Below are positions 8,810 to 15,761 of a DNA stretch of 29,290 nt, in pieces (position 1 is the stretch's first letter; each line of letters starts with the position of its first letter). The notes under the pieces are model-generated. The model did no database searches. It was not told the origin of the DNA and saw only the letters and a program-made list of their open reading frames with translations. The position numbers were made by a program, and so were the translations under genes. This DNA is from Syntrophaceae bacterium UBA2280 (GTDB lineage: Bacteria; Desulfobacterota; Syntrophia; Syntrophales; Smithellaceae), in the NCBI GenBank assembly GCA_002347685.1, contig DDWS01000066.1, positions 25,068 through 54,357 of the forward strand, given 5' to 3'.

Positions 8810-8852
8810 TTTTTTAGTCCCACTATAGTCCCGGTCTTTTGGGACTAAAAAA
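8810..8852. promoter_or_regulatory. TAGTCCC repeats and 12-bp dyad upstream of int
   Basis: TTTTTTAGTCCC at 8810-8821 pairs with GGGACTAAAAAA at 8841-8852, and a second direct TAGTCCC lies at 8826-8832. The same TTTTTTAGTCCC recurs at the other end of the element (16708-16719). The arrangement suits arm-type integrase binding sites or an int operator. A weak terminator is an alternative. Confidence 0.5.
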
Positions 8853-8864
8853 AAAGGGGTGAGC

Positions 8865-10073
8865 ATGAGTCCTAAAAAAGCTGGAAAGCGGGTTTTGACC
8901 GATATGGCCTGCCGGAATGCGAAGCCGCAAAGTTGCCGATATGACCTGCCGGACGGAGACGGACTTTTTCTCCGTGTCGCATCTTCGGGGGCAAAGGTAT
9001 GGTGTATCCGTTATGTCATCGACGGAAAGCAATGGCGCTTTCAAATCGGTAAATATCCAAAAATGTCCCTAGCTGATGCACGGCAGAGGCAAGCAGCCCT
9101 GGAAGATGAAATCGCAGCGGGTTATGATCCGCGAGAAAAAAAGAGGCTGGAAAAGCAAGAACCGACCTTTGGAATGCTTCTGGAAAAATTCTGGGAAAAA
9201 GAACTCAAGGACAAACCGACGGCACAAGAACAGCGACGGTTAATTGAAAAAGACGCCCTTCCAATTTTAAAAAACCGTAAAGTAAAGTCAATCACACGTC
9301 GGGATATTGTCGAGATCGTGGACGATGTTCGAGATCGTGCCCCGGTGACCGGCAATCGCCTTCAGACCGTGTTGATTCGTATGTTCAATTTTGCATCGGA
9401 AAAGGGTGAGATAAGAACGTCTCCGATTGCTGGACTAAAAAGAAAAAAAGAAGAATCGCGGGCGCGGGTTTTAACAGACGATGAAATCCGCCTGCTATGG
9501 GGTGCCCTTGATATTGAGAGACAACACCTGGACATCTATGTCTTAACGAAACTCGCCTTGCAAACGATCCTGTTGACCGGCCAGCGACCGGGCGAAGTTT
9601 GTTCAATGCGCTGGGATCAAATTGACAACGGACTTTGGATCATTTCGGCAGAGGATCGAAAGAACCAGGAAGAAAATATTATTCCGGTTACGGAGATGTT
9701 TTCAAATGTCTTGCAGGCTGCAAGGGTTTATTCCATTTCCGAATATGTATTCCAATCGCCAAGTGATCCTAAACGACCTTTGACCGTTGGCGCTCTCGCA
9801 AACGCAATCCGGCGGAATCGGGCGGAGATCGGAGTCAAAGACCCTTTCACGCCTCATGACTTGCGGCGGACGCTTCGCACAAGGCTTGCGGCGCTGGGCG
9901 TTACAGACATCGTTGCGGAGAGGGTGCTAGGGCATAAGCTCCAGGGCGTGATGGCCATTTACAATCGTTACGACTATGTCACGGAAAAAAAGCAAGCCCT
10001 TGAGCGATGGGAAACCAGTCTGAAGCAGATTATCGGTGAAACCATGAAATCAAACGTCATTCCATTGAGGTGA
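8865..10073 (+). CDS. int: P4-type tyrosine recombinase (integrase)
   Basis: This 402-residue site-specific recombinase should integrate and excise the element at tRNA-Pro. The N-terminal arm-binding domain (DUF4102 type, about 10-95) includes YDLPDGDGLFLRV and the WRFQIGKYPKMSLADAR segment. A SAM-like core-binding region follows. The catalytic domain shows the first Arg in TGQRPGEVCSMRWD, the HxxR box in TPHDLRRTLRTRL, a GH box in VLGHKL and the probable nucleophile Tyr in YNRYDYV. I prefer the ATG at 8865, six bases after an AGGGG site; a GTG two codons earlier lies within that site. The gene faces away from the left att site and overlaps or abuts the next gene. Confidence 0.95.
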   Translation: MSPKKAGKRVLTDMACRNAKPQSCRYDLPDGDGLFLRVASSGAKVWCIRYVIDGKQWRFQIGKYPKMSLADARQRQAALEDEIAAGYDPREKKRLEKQEPTFGMLLEKFWEKELKDKPTAQEQRRLIEKDALPILKNRKVKSITRRDIVEIVDDVRDRAPVTGNRLQTVLIRMFNFASEKGEIRTSPIAGLKRKKEESRARVLTDDEIRLLWGALDIERQHLDIYVLTKLALQTILLTGQRPGEVCSMRWDQIDNGLWIISAEDRKNQEENIIPVTEMFSNVLQAARVYSISEYVFQSPSDPKRPLTVGALANAIRRNRAEIGVKDPFTPHDLRRTLRTRLAALGVTDIVAERVLGHKLQGVMAIYNRYDYVTEKKQALERWETSLKQIIGETMKSNVIPLR

Positions 10074-10078
10074 AAAAA

Positions 10079-10726
10079 ATGCCCAAAAAGAAACCTACGC
10101 ACACACAAGACGGTGCAGAACTTGAGTCAAAATTAAAAAACCTTTTTAAGGATCATAATTCCCACTTTGCCAAAAAGTGGCTTTATCTTTTTCAAGAAAC
10201 ACAGAATCCGATTTACGCGTGGAAGTCATATCAAACGGCAAGGGGTTATGGATTACCGATACCCGAAGAAGTGCTTCAATATCTCGATGAAGTTGGCAGG
10301 GGTATTTTGCGACTTGCTCAAAAACCAGTTAAAGCCAATCAGAGGCCACTTGCAATCAGCAAGATTTTGGGCCTTGCTCAAGATGGCCCTGGGGCGAAAT
10401 CCGCTTTCAATGATTATACTTCGCGTGAGGCTGAAAAGGAAATAGCAATCGAAACTTTTATAGCGTTACAAGACACCTGCAAGGCCTATCCTGAATTTGA
10501 ACAAATTGCTGATAGGCACAAAATAAGCCCCGCGACCGTTCGTCGCGTCTATCTTGAACACAAAGCACGGTGGCAACAAATCGCCGACGATTTAATTGAA
10601 AATGGAATCATCACTTTTGACGAAAAAGGAAAAGCGAAAATGTCACTAATTGGGAATGCCCGCGATATTCGAGAGGCCGCGTCTGTGCTTGCTTTTGCCG
10701 AACAAAAGAAAAAAACAAAAAAATAA
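10079..10726 (+). CDS. Hypothetical protein with HTH-like segment
   Basis: I do not recognise this 215-residue protein. It begins five bases after the integrase stop, with GAGGTG as ribosome site (a GTG at 10070 overlapping that stop is an alternative), so it is probably co-translated with int. The sequence is mostly helical and charged. Residues around 135-165, read from EQIADRHKISPATVRRVY, look like a helix-turn-helix, and the C-terminus is a lysine-rich tail (EQKKKTKK). DNA binding linked to recombination or regulation is possible. Base composition is more AT-rich than its neighbours, suggesting a different history within the element. Confidence 0.7.
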   Translation: MPKKKPTHTQDGAELESKLKNLFKDHNSHFAKKWLYLFQETQNPIYAWKSYQTARGYGLPIPEEVLQYLDEVGRGILRLAQKPVKANQRPLAISKILGLAQDGPGAKSAFNDYTSREAEKEIAIETFIALQDTCKAYPEFEQIADRHKISPATVRRVYLEHKARWQQIADDLIENGIITFDEKGKAKMSLIGNARDIREAASVLAFAEQKKKTKK

Positions 10727-10836
10727 ATATTTTTGCTGTCTGATTTTTCCTTCCCAAAAGACTTTAGTGCCCTTCCCTGTTTGTTTTCAAATATTACGTA
10801 ATTAAAGAAATGCAAAGCTTTGGAATGTTCCTAAAT

Positions 10837-10858
10837 GTTGTGCGAATATTTGCACAAC
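10837..10858. promoter_or_regulatory. 22-bp palindromic operator candidate upstream of alpA
   Basis: GTTGTGC and GCACAAC flank an almost symmetric AT-rich centre (GAATATTT), giving a near-perfect 22-base dyad that ends about 15 bases before the regulator start. Size and position suit the binding site of a dimeric repressor controlling the regulator and replication genes. No matching terminator T-tract is present. Confidence 0.55.
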
Positions 10859-10873
10859 GAAAGGGAGGAACTC

Positions 10874-11083
10874 ATGCAAAACATTGATCGGCGAATCTTA
10901 CGAAAAAAAGACGTGCTTCATCGGCTTGGACTATCCGACGCGACCATATGGCGAGCAGAGCGTGACGGCAAATTTCCGCGACGCGTTCTAATTGGTGGTC
11001 GTTCTGTTGGCTGGTTTTCCGATGAAATTGACGCATGGCTTGAGAAAAAATCAGAAGATCGTTTTCTAGGGGCCGTCCGATGA
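10874..11083 (+). CDS. AlpA-like DNA-binding regulator / excisionase
   Basis: This 69-residue protein has the MerR-like winged-helix fold of the AlpA/phage excisionase family: ILRKKDVLHRLGLSDATIWRAERDGKFPRRVLIG, followed by the wing GGRSVGWFSDEIDAWLEKK. Such proteins in P4-like elements activate integrase or direct excision. I chose the start preceded by AGGGAGG; an in-frame ATG at 10835 would run through the upstream palindrome. Its stop overlaps the next start (ATGA), which couples it to the primase-like gene. Confidence 0.9.
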   Translation: MQNIDRRILRKKDVLHRLGLSDATIWRAERDGKFPRRVLIGGRSVGWFSDEIDAWLEKKSEDRFLGAVR

Positions 11084-11649
11084 TCGACGGCAAGCCGGAC
11101 ATTGTCGCCGTCATAGGGCAGTCGATTGAACTGAAGCAGCGCGGACGTGATTATTGGGGATTATGCCCTTTCCATAGTGAAAAATCCGCATCCCTCAAGG
11201 TCTCACCTCATCGGCAGCGTTTCCACTGCTTCGGCTGCGGCGCGTCCGGGGATGTTGTCGATTTCGTCCAGAGGTTTTACAATTTGACATTCAAGGACGC
11301 ACTCATACACTTAGGTATGACGCCGGGCCGTCCGGCGCCTATTGATCCGGCAATTCAAAAACGTCGGAAACTCCAGGCGGCCTTTAATCAAAAAATTGAA
11401 ATAATCTACACACAGTTATGTGACCGGGGCCGGCAGCTTCACGGAATACGCCTGCAAGTCAAAAAGAATCCTGGGGCGCTCACGGAAGCCGGGGCCATCG
11501 TGTATGCAGAACAGATGGCCGAACTCGCGGCGGTCGATCATAAACTGGACACGCTGTTAAGCGGAAGCGTCACGGATCAAATAGAAATAATTAACGGGGA
11601 GAGCGGACATGGGATTAGCACAGAAGTTAAACAACGAGCAGCTGGATGA
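11080..11649 (+). CDS. CHC2 zinc-finger, primase-like protein
   Basis: The 189-residue protein carries the DnaG-type CHC2 zinc ribbon: Cys29, His32, Cys50 and Cys53 in GLCPFHSEKSASLKV and FHCFGCGASGDVVDFV. This module recognises template DNA in bacterial and phage primases. The catalytic TOPRIM domain is absent; the rest of the protein is helical. It is therefore probably a DNA-recognition subunit working with the ATPase encoded next, with which it overlaps by 41 bases. The start overlaps the upstream alpA stop (ATGA). Confidence 0.9.
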   Translation: MIDGKPDIVAVIGQSIELKQRGRDYWGLCPFHSEKSASLKVSPHRQRFHCFGCGASGDVVDFVQRFYNLTFKDALIHLGMTPGRPAPIDPAIQKRRKLQAAFNQKIEIIYTQLCDRGRQLHGIRLQVKKNPGALTEAGAIVYAEQMAELAAVDHKLDTLLSGSVTDQIEIINGESGHGISTEVKQRAAG

Positions 11650-12928
11650 GTTTGAAAAGACATTGGGTGAGGATGTAAAAACCGATACACAAACGGATGC
11701 CTGGCCCGTAATGGATGAGCGAGCCTACCAGGGCCTGGCCGGTGAAATCGTGCAGACCATAGACCCGCACACTGAAAGCGATCCTGTGGCGATCCTGGGG
11801 CATACGTTTGGCGTATTCGGTAACATGATTGGACGGAGCGCACACTTCAGAGTTGAAGGCGATCGGCATTATACAAATGAAAATCTTATTATTATCGGTG
11901 ATACCGCAAAAGGTCGCAAGGGGACTGCCGAGGGGGTAGTTAATGCGCTTTTCACGCTTAATGCGCGCTACTCTCAAGACTGGAAAGCAGAAAAAGTGAA
12001 ATCCGGTCTCTCATCCGGCGAAGGAATTATTTATCATGTACGAGACGAAGCAGACAAAGACGAAGGCATAAAAGACAAGCGCCTTTTTGTCAGGGAGCCG
12101 GAGTTTGGCGGCGTTCTTCGGACGATCGAGCGAAACGGCAACACACTATCCGCGCTCATCCGGCAGGCCTGGGACTGTGGCAATCTCTCGTTGTTGACGA
12201 AAAATAATCCGATAAAAGCTACAGACGCCCATATAAGCATCATCGGCCATATAACAATCCAGGAATTAAAAAAATACCTTTACGATACAGAGATTTTTAA
12301 CGGTCTCGCAAACAGGTTTATGTGGCTGCTCGTAAGAAGGTCAAAGCTCCTGCCAGAGGGCGGAATGTTCTATGAGACCGACACAAGCGAACTCAAGTCA
12401 AAGATCGAAGAAGCAGTTGAATACGGGCGCAACGTCCGAGAGGTTAAGCGAGACGATGCCGCGCGAAAGATATGGATTGAGGTTTACCCTTCCCTGTCGG
12501 AGGGCAAGCCGGGGATGGCCGGGGCGGTATTATCAAGGGCAGAGGCCCATGTGATGAGGTTGGCGCTTCTGTATTCTCTCATGGACCTGTCAAGTCTCAT
12601 CCGGGCGGAACATCTTTTAGCAGCGCTGGCATTTTGGGAATACGTTGAAAAGTCTGTCATCTATATTTTCGGAGACAAGACAGGGGATTCGGTAGCAGAC
12701 AAGATTTATGATGCCGTGTGCGACGAACCGGAAGGACTGACCCGGACGCAGATTTTCAATCTCTTTAATCGGCACGAACGGCGGCAGCGGATTGATGATT
12801 GTATCGCCCTGCTTGCCAGGTGTGGGCGCGTTGAAATTGAAAAATCAGTAACAGATGGCAGGCCGGCGGAGAGGGTAATTTTAGCAAGAGCGCAAGCGCA
12901 AAAAGCGCAAAAAGCGCAAAAAGGGTAG
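11609..12928 (+). CDS. DUF3987-like replication ATPase
   Basis: This 439-residue protein resembles the DUF3987/primase-associated ATPases found in integrative elements. A modified Walker A loop, IGDTAKGRKGT, is near residue 95; that GRKGT form is characteristic of the family. An acidic strand (KRLFVREPEFGGVL) and an arginine-rich segment (GLANRFMWLLVRRSKLLP) follow, then a helical domain. The C-terminal region (about 360-425) looks like a winged helix. It probably acts as a replicative helicase or initiator together with the CHC2 protein. The start has a GGGGAGAG ribosome site inside the upstream gene. Its last codons form a repeat (QAQKAQKAQKAQKG) that is also a DNA repeat array. Confidence 0.82.
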   Translation: MGLAQKLNNEQLDEFEKTLGEDVKTDTQTDAWPVMDERAYQGLAGEIVQTIDPHTESDPVAILGHTFGVFGNMIGRSAHFRVEGDRHYTNENLIIIGDTAKGRKGTAEGVVNALFTLNARYSQDWKAEKVKSGLSSGEGIIYHVRDEADKDEGIKDKRLFVREPEFGGVLRTIERNGNTLSALIRQAWDCGNLSLLTKNNPIKATDAHISIIGHITIQELKKYLYDTEIFNGLANRFMWLLVRRSKLLPEGGMFYETDTSELKSKIEEAVEYGRNVREVKRDDAARKIWIEVYPSLSEGKPGMAGAVLSRAEAHVMRLALLYSLMDLSSLIRAEHLLAALAFWEYVEKSVIYIFGDKTGDSVADKIYDAVCDEPEGLTRTQIFNLFNRHERRQRIDDCIALLARCGRVEIEKSVTDGRPAERVILARAQAQKAQKAQKG

Positions 12929-12955
12929 TTAATGCGCATAATGCGCTTAATGCGC
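12890..12955 (+). repeat. GCGC direct-repeat array (iteron-like, candidate origin)
   Basis: GCGC recurs every nine bases as GCGCAAAAA units at 12896, 12905 and 12914, and as TAATGCGC units at 12930-12937, 12939-12946 and 12948-12955. The array covers the end of the replication ATPase gene and the gap before the next gene. A 15-base stretch, GGGTAGTTAATGCGC at 12923-12937, is repeated exactly at 11934-11948 inside the same gene. Spaced repeats beside an initiator gene suggest a replication origin. This is inference. Confidence 0.55.
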
Positions 12956-12965
12956 AGGGGGTTGA

Positions 12966-13244
12966 ATGGGATTACTACTTGAAAAAGCTTTAAGGGCGGC
13001 GGGAGGAAACACGCCGATGGAAATGACCCAGGCACGCCGGGAAACGCTCCAGGACGTCATGTCGGCGATCTGTGACCAGGCCGTCGCGGAAGTTATCCAG
13101 CTTAACCGATGGCGCGATACAGACAGCACGCGACGGATGGAAGTGGACATAGACCAGCTACAGAGGGATGTGGAGGCCAGACGGGGAAAGCTCATCGACT
13201 TTAAAACGGCAGTTGACCGTTGGAAAATGGAGGGCACACGATGA
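12966..13244 (+). CDS. Hypothetical protein, helical
   Basis: I do not recognise this 92-residue protein. It is predicted to be almost wholly helical, with a probable coiled coil in its second half (MEVDIDQLQRDVEARRGKL). The start follows AGGGGG with suitable spacing, right after the GCGC repeat array. Its stop overlaps the next small gene (ATGA), so it belongs to the same translationally coupled series. Position suggests a replication accessory role, but no motif shows this. Confidence 0.7.
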   Translation: MGLLLEKALRAAGGNTPMEMTQARRETLQDVMSAICDQAVAEVIQLNRWRDTDSTRRMEVDIDQLQRDVEARRGKLIDFKTAVDRWKMEGTR

Positions 13245-13339
13245 AAGAAAAAGTAACAGCGATCCTGTTTTACCTGGGCGCGGCGCTCATTGGGGCGCTG
13301 GCGGCGCAGGTGGTGATGTTACTCATAGGGAGGGTTTAA
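13241..13339 (+). CDS. Small single-pass membrane protein (32 aa)
   Basis: A 32-codon reading frame starts at the ATGA overlap with the preceding gene and ends two bases before the next start. After a short basic N-terminus (MKEKVTA) it is one continuous hydrophobic helix rich in Ala, Gly and Leu, ending in GRV. Perfect packing between coupled genes and a clean transmembrane profile support a real gene. Small membrane proteins in phage-like elements can be holins or exclusion factors, but nothing here decides that. Confidence 0.6.
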   Translation: MKEKVTAILFYLGAALIGALAAQVVMLLIGRV

Positions 13340-13341
13340 AA

Positions 13342-13668
13342 ATGGATGAGGTAGGCAGGGCGCTGATGGCGATTCGGGACGGAGGCCACTACCGGGACGT
13401 CCTCGGCTTCGAGACGTTTGAAGCGTATTGCAAGGTGCGGTGGGATATCGGAAAGTGGTACGCATATAAATTAATCGATTCAGCCGCCGTTATGAGTGAA
13501 TTGGACAATTGTCCAACTAAACCGACAACCGAATCCCAGACACGTCCCCTTGCCCGCCTTCTTCCCGATCAGCAGCGTGAAGCCTGGCAGCGTGCCGTCG
13601 AAACAGCACCGGAGGGCGACAATATCAAGACCGTGCCCATGGGCACACATACGGAGGTTGAACCATGA
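13342..13668 (+). CDS. Phage/plasmid-type hypothetical protein
   Basis: The 108-residue product starts at an ATG preceded by AGGGAGGG; a longer in-frame reading from 13168 overlaps two upstream genes and is not credible. The segment FETFEAYCKVRWDIGKWYAYKLIDSAAVM followed by a TRPLARLLPDQQREAWQRAVETAP segment is a pattern I know from phage and plasmid hypothetical proteins of DNA-binding or partition-like character. Those are usually longer, so this copy may be shortened. Its stop overlaps the next start (ATGA). Confidence 0.68.
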   Translation: MDEVGRALMAIRDGGHYRDVLGFETFEAYCKVRWDIGKWYAYKLIDSAAVMSELDNCPTKPTTESQTRPLARLLPDQQREAWQRAVETAPEGDNIKTVPMGTHTEVEP

Positions 13669-13916
13669 ATTTCCAAACAAGATTAAATGATCTGATGATG
13701 CTGTGCTGCGATGAAAGAATGACCGAGCTTTTCTTTGCCGAAGCCGAAGGTGGGATTCAAGACTTGAGGGCAATGGCCCATGATGAGGCGGCAAAGTGGT
13801 TGCCAGCATTCCGGCGGATTATTGAGACACAAGAAGCCTGGTTACTTCGTCGGCGGGCGGCATTAGGTGAGCCGGAAGCTATTGTAGAAAGACATCCAGT
13901 CCGGTGGCTGATTTGA
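13665..13916 (+). CDS. Hypothetical protein (83 aa)
   Basis: I do not recognise this protein. It is helical and charged, with a Trp-Leu-rich region (AAKWLPAFRRIIETQEAWLLRRR). The start overlaps the upstream stop (ATGA) and has GGAGG upstream. It is the last well-supported gene before a 360-base gap. Confidence 0.65.
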   Translation: MNFQTRLNDLMMLCCDERMTELFFAEAEGGIQDLRAMAHDEAAKWLPAFRRIIETQEAWLLRRRAALGEPEAIVERHPVRWLI

Positions 13917-14276
13917 TGACAGGGGGGCGAATTTTCTCCACAGACTTTAAAAATCATAACCGGTTGAGAAGTCGTGCTTTAGATTCCGAAGTTGGGAAAT
14001 TTTAGTGACGATTTTACTGGCAGCCAATGCCGATGTTATGTTGAAATTATTACACGCGGAACGAAGCGCCCACAAGATGGGCGGAATGAAAGCCAGGCCC
14101 TTGCAACGGGATGTTGCCGGGGAAGCCAGACCGAAAGACACAAGCCTATGCTGACGGGACGTCAGGGGCCGCTGTCAGAAGGGATGACGAAACAATCAAC
14201 GGACTTGCGGGACGCTGGACGTGGATCGGCATTAACGAAAAATTAGAAATTAGCCGAAAGGCGGAGGATAAAAATC
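13917..14276 (+). other. Stretch without a confident gene; hairpins and tiny coupled frames
   Basis: No frame here is convincing as a normal gene. Three very short frames chain by stop/start overlaps: 13916-14005 (29 aa), 14005-14154 (GTG start, 49 aa) and 14148-14246 (32 aa). All lack good ribosome sites. The middle carries short perfect inverted repeats: GCCCA/TGGGC near 14070-14085, GCAAC/GTTGC near 14103-14117 and CTGAC/GTCAG near 14150-14165. It could be a structured RNA, a DNA packaging site, or the remains of a gene such as a protease or portal that often precedes a capsid gene. Confidence 0.4.
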
Positions 14277-15362
14277 ATGAAAGAAGTTATTGAGCAAATC
14301 GGAGCGAGTTTTGAGAAATTTAAGAGCGAGCAGAATGGCCGTGTCCTGAATCTTGAGGATCAGTTAAACGCGATTGAAACACATTTAGCCCGGCAGATGT
14401 TTCCGGGTGGTGAGCCTGCCCCGGTCGCAAGCGGAAAATGGGGCGTTGACATAAAAGGCCGAAAGGTCCCTGTGCTGGCCCAAAGCGAAAAAATGGCCGA
14501 CCACTTCAGACCGGAAACCGGTCAGGTTTGGTCCATCGGTGATTTTGTCCGCGGCTCAATGGGCATTCGCTCTGAAGCTTCGGTTATTGAAAGAGGTTCC
14601 GCAACTGTTCCCGCGTTTGTGAGTGCTCAAATTATCGACGCGATCCGGGCGAAAACCCGCGTCATTCAAGCAGGGTCACAGACCATTGTTATTGATGGGC
14701 CGACGAACCTTTGCCGGATTGATGAAGATCCTACGGTTTATGAGCACGTCGAAGGCGTCGAGGACATTTCGGAGAGTTTGCCGGTTTTTTCGCCGGTGGC
14801 GCTTAATCCGACGGCGCTCGTGGCGCTGATTCCGTTATCAATGGAGGTTGTTCAGGATTCCCCGAACCTTGACGCGGCGCTCTCTATGGCCCTGGCTGGT
14901 TCATTTGCCGGGAAGCTTGACGCGCTCTCTATCGCAAAAATTCTTGCGGATGGGGACATTCCCACTTCGGAAACTGGCCAGGCGACAAACGACTGGTCCG
15001 GCCTTCTGGCTGCGGTCGGTGCGATGTTGGAACTCGATCAGGATTTGCCGAAAGCTTGCATCTCTGCGGGTGCGGATTATGTGGCACGTCAGGGGACGTC
15101 GGGCGAATCGGGCTGGTTTGGTTTCCCGCCTTTCCTGGCGAATCTGCTTGACCTTCCCACGTCGAGCGTAAGCGCGGGGACTGCGATCCTGGGCGACTTT
15201 GCAAGAGGCTTCGGCATTGCGGTGCGGCAGGAATTAAGGCTTGAGGTCGTTCGGTGGGCACAGGCGAAAAAGGCTTCGCACCTCTTGGTGGCGCACGCGA
15301 GAATGGCGGGATATGTTTTGCAGCCGAATGCGCTGTTCATTCAGCAAGCGTCGGTTGATTAA
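14277..15362 (+). CDS. HK97-fold phage major capsid protein
   Basis: The 361-residue protein forms the capsid shell of an HK97-type particle. An N-terminal coiled coil (about 1-45, FEKFKSEQNGRVLNLEDQLNAIE) resembles the scaffolding delta domain. After a linker comes the typical HK97 body: the strand VPAFVSAQIIDAIRAKTRVIQAG, an E-loop-like region, and SPVALNPTALVALIPLSMEVVQDS with the spine helix following. The C-terminal half includes FPPFLANLL and a final strand GIAVRQELRLEVV. Length matches the family. The start has a GGCGGAGG site. No prohead protease is encoded nearby, so processing of the delta domain would need a helper enzyme or does not occur. Confidence 0.92.
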   Translation: MKEVIEQIGASFEKFKSEQNGRVLNLEDQLNAIETHLARQMFPGGEPAPVASGKWGVDIKGRKVPVLAQSEKMADHFRPETGQVWSIGDFVRGSMGIRSEASVIERGSATVPAFVSAQIIDAIRAKTRVIQAGSQTIVIDGPTNLCRIDEDPTVYEHVEGVEDISESLPVFSPVALNPTALVALIPLSMEVVQDSPNLDAALSMALAGSFAGKLDALSIAKILADGDIPTSETGQATNDWSGLLAAVGAMLELDQDLPKACISAGADYVARQGTSGESGWFGFPPFLANLLDLPTSSVSAGTAILGDFARGFGIAVRQELRLEVVRWAQAKKASHLLVAHARMAGYVLQPNALFIQQASVD

Positions 15363-15700
15363 CCTCGAAGGGCTGGCGCACCTTCGCTTCAAAACGCGCC
15401 CGGACTTGTGTTGATGTCCGAAAAAATCGGCACGGTCGGCGGGGTTTTTGTAGGTGTCATTCCACCATCGACGAAAGCCCACGGTCGGCGGGCAAGCCGG
15501 AAGGCTTCCCTACGGGGCGGGGCTCCTATCCCCGCCTTCGTTAAAACTTCAAACCTGGGTTAAACGGAAACCGGGCCCAGGTCGGCAGGATAAAGCAGAT
15601 CGTCACTTGTGGTGGCGGTCTGCCCTGCCATAATAAAATGAATAACATCATGGGCATGGGGGTGGTCGATTTCTCCACGATAAATGGGAAAACGAAAACC
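15363..15700 (+). ncRNA. Candidate structured RNA / packaging region with six stem-loops
   Basis: Successive perfect stems lie at 15366-15386 (CGAAGG/CCTTCG), 15401-15420 (CGGAC/GTCCG), 15494-15507 (AAGCC-GGAA-GGCTT, a GNRA-type loop), 15516-15536 (GGCGGGG/CCCCGCC), 15553-15582 (ACCTGGG/CCCAGGT) and 15584-15629 (GGCAGG plus GCAGA pairing with TCTGC plus CCTGCC). A 13-base repeat, CACGGTCGGCGGG, occurs at 15431 and 15480. There is no terminator-type T-tract. The density and order of stems suggest a folded RNA. The part from 15494 on reminds me of HEARO/omega RNAs that accompany IscB, but no IscB gene is present and this recall is unverified. A pac-like DNA site is the alternative. Confidence 0.45.
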
Positions 15701-15761
15701 GAGATTGGAGCCATGCGCAGAATTAATCGGAAATTCCGAAAATCAAAATAACGGGGGAGTT

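Noticed and set aside
12034..12243. Minus-strand frames within the replication gene
   Set aside because: Shadows of the well-supported + strand ATPase gene.
12890..12955. CRISPR array
   Set aside because: Units are only nine bases with no spacers; better seen as an iteron-like or coding repeat.
15234..15482. Minus-strand frame overlapping the capsid end
   Set aside because: It runs against the capsid gene, is the only minus-strand candidate in the element, and half of it is the hairpin region.
15414..15563. 49-codon + strand frame inside the structured region
   Set aside because: No ribosome site, unusual composition, and its sequence is explained by stems and a direct repeat.
15638..15751. 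37-codon + strand frame before the TerS-like gene
   Set aside because: No ribosome site and it overlaps the structured region; conservation would be needed to accept it.
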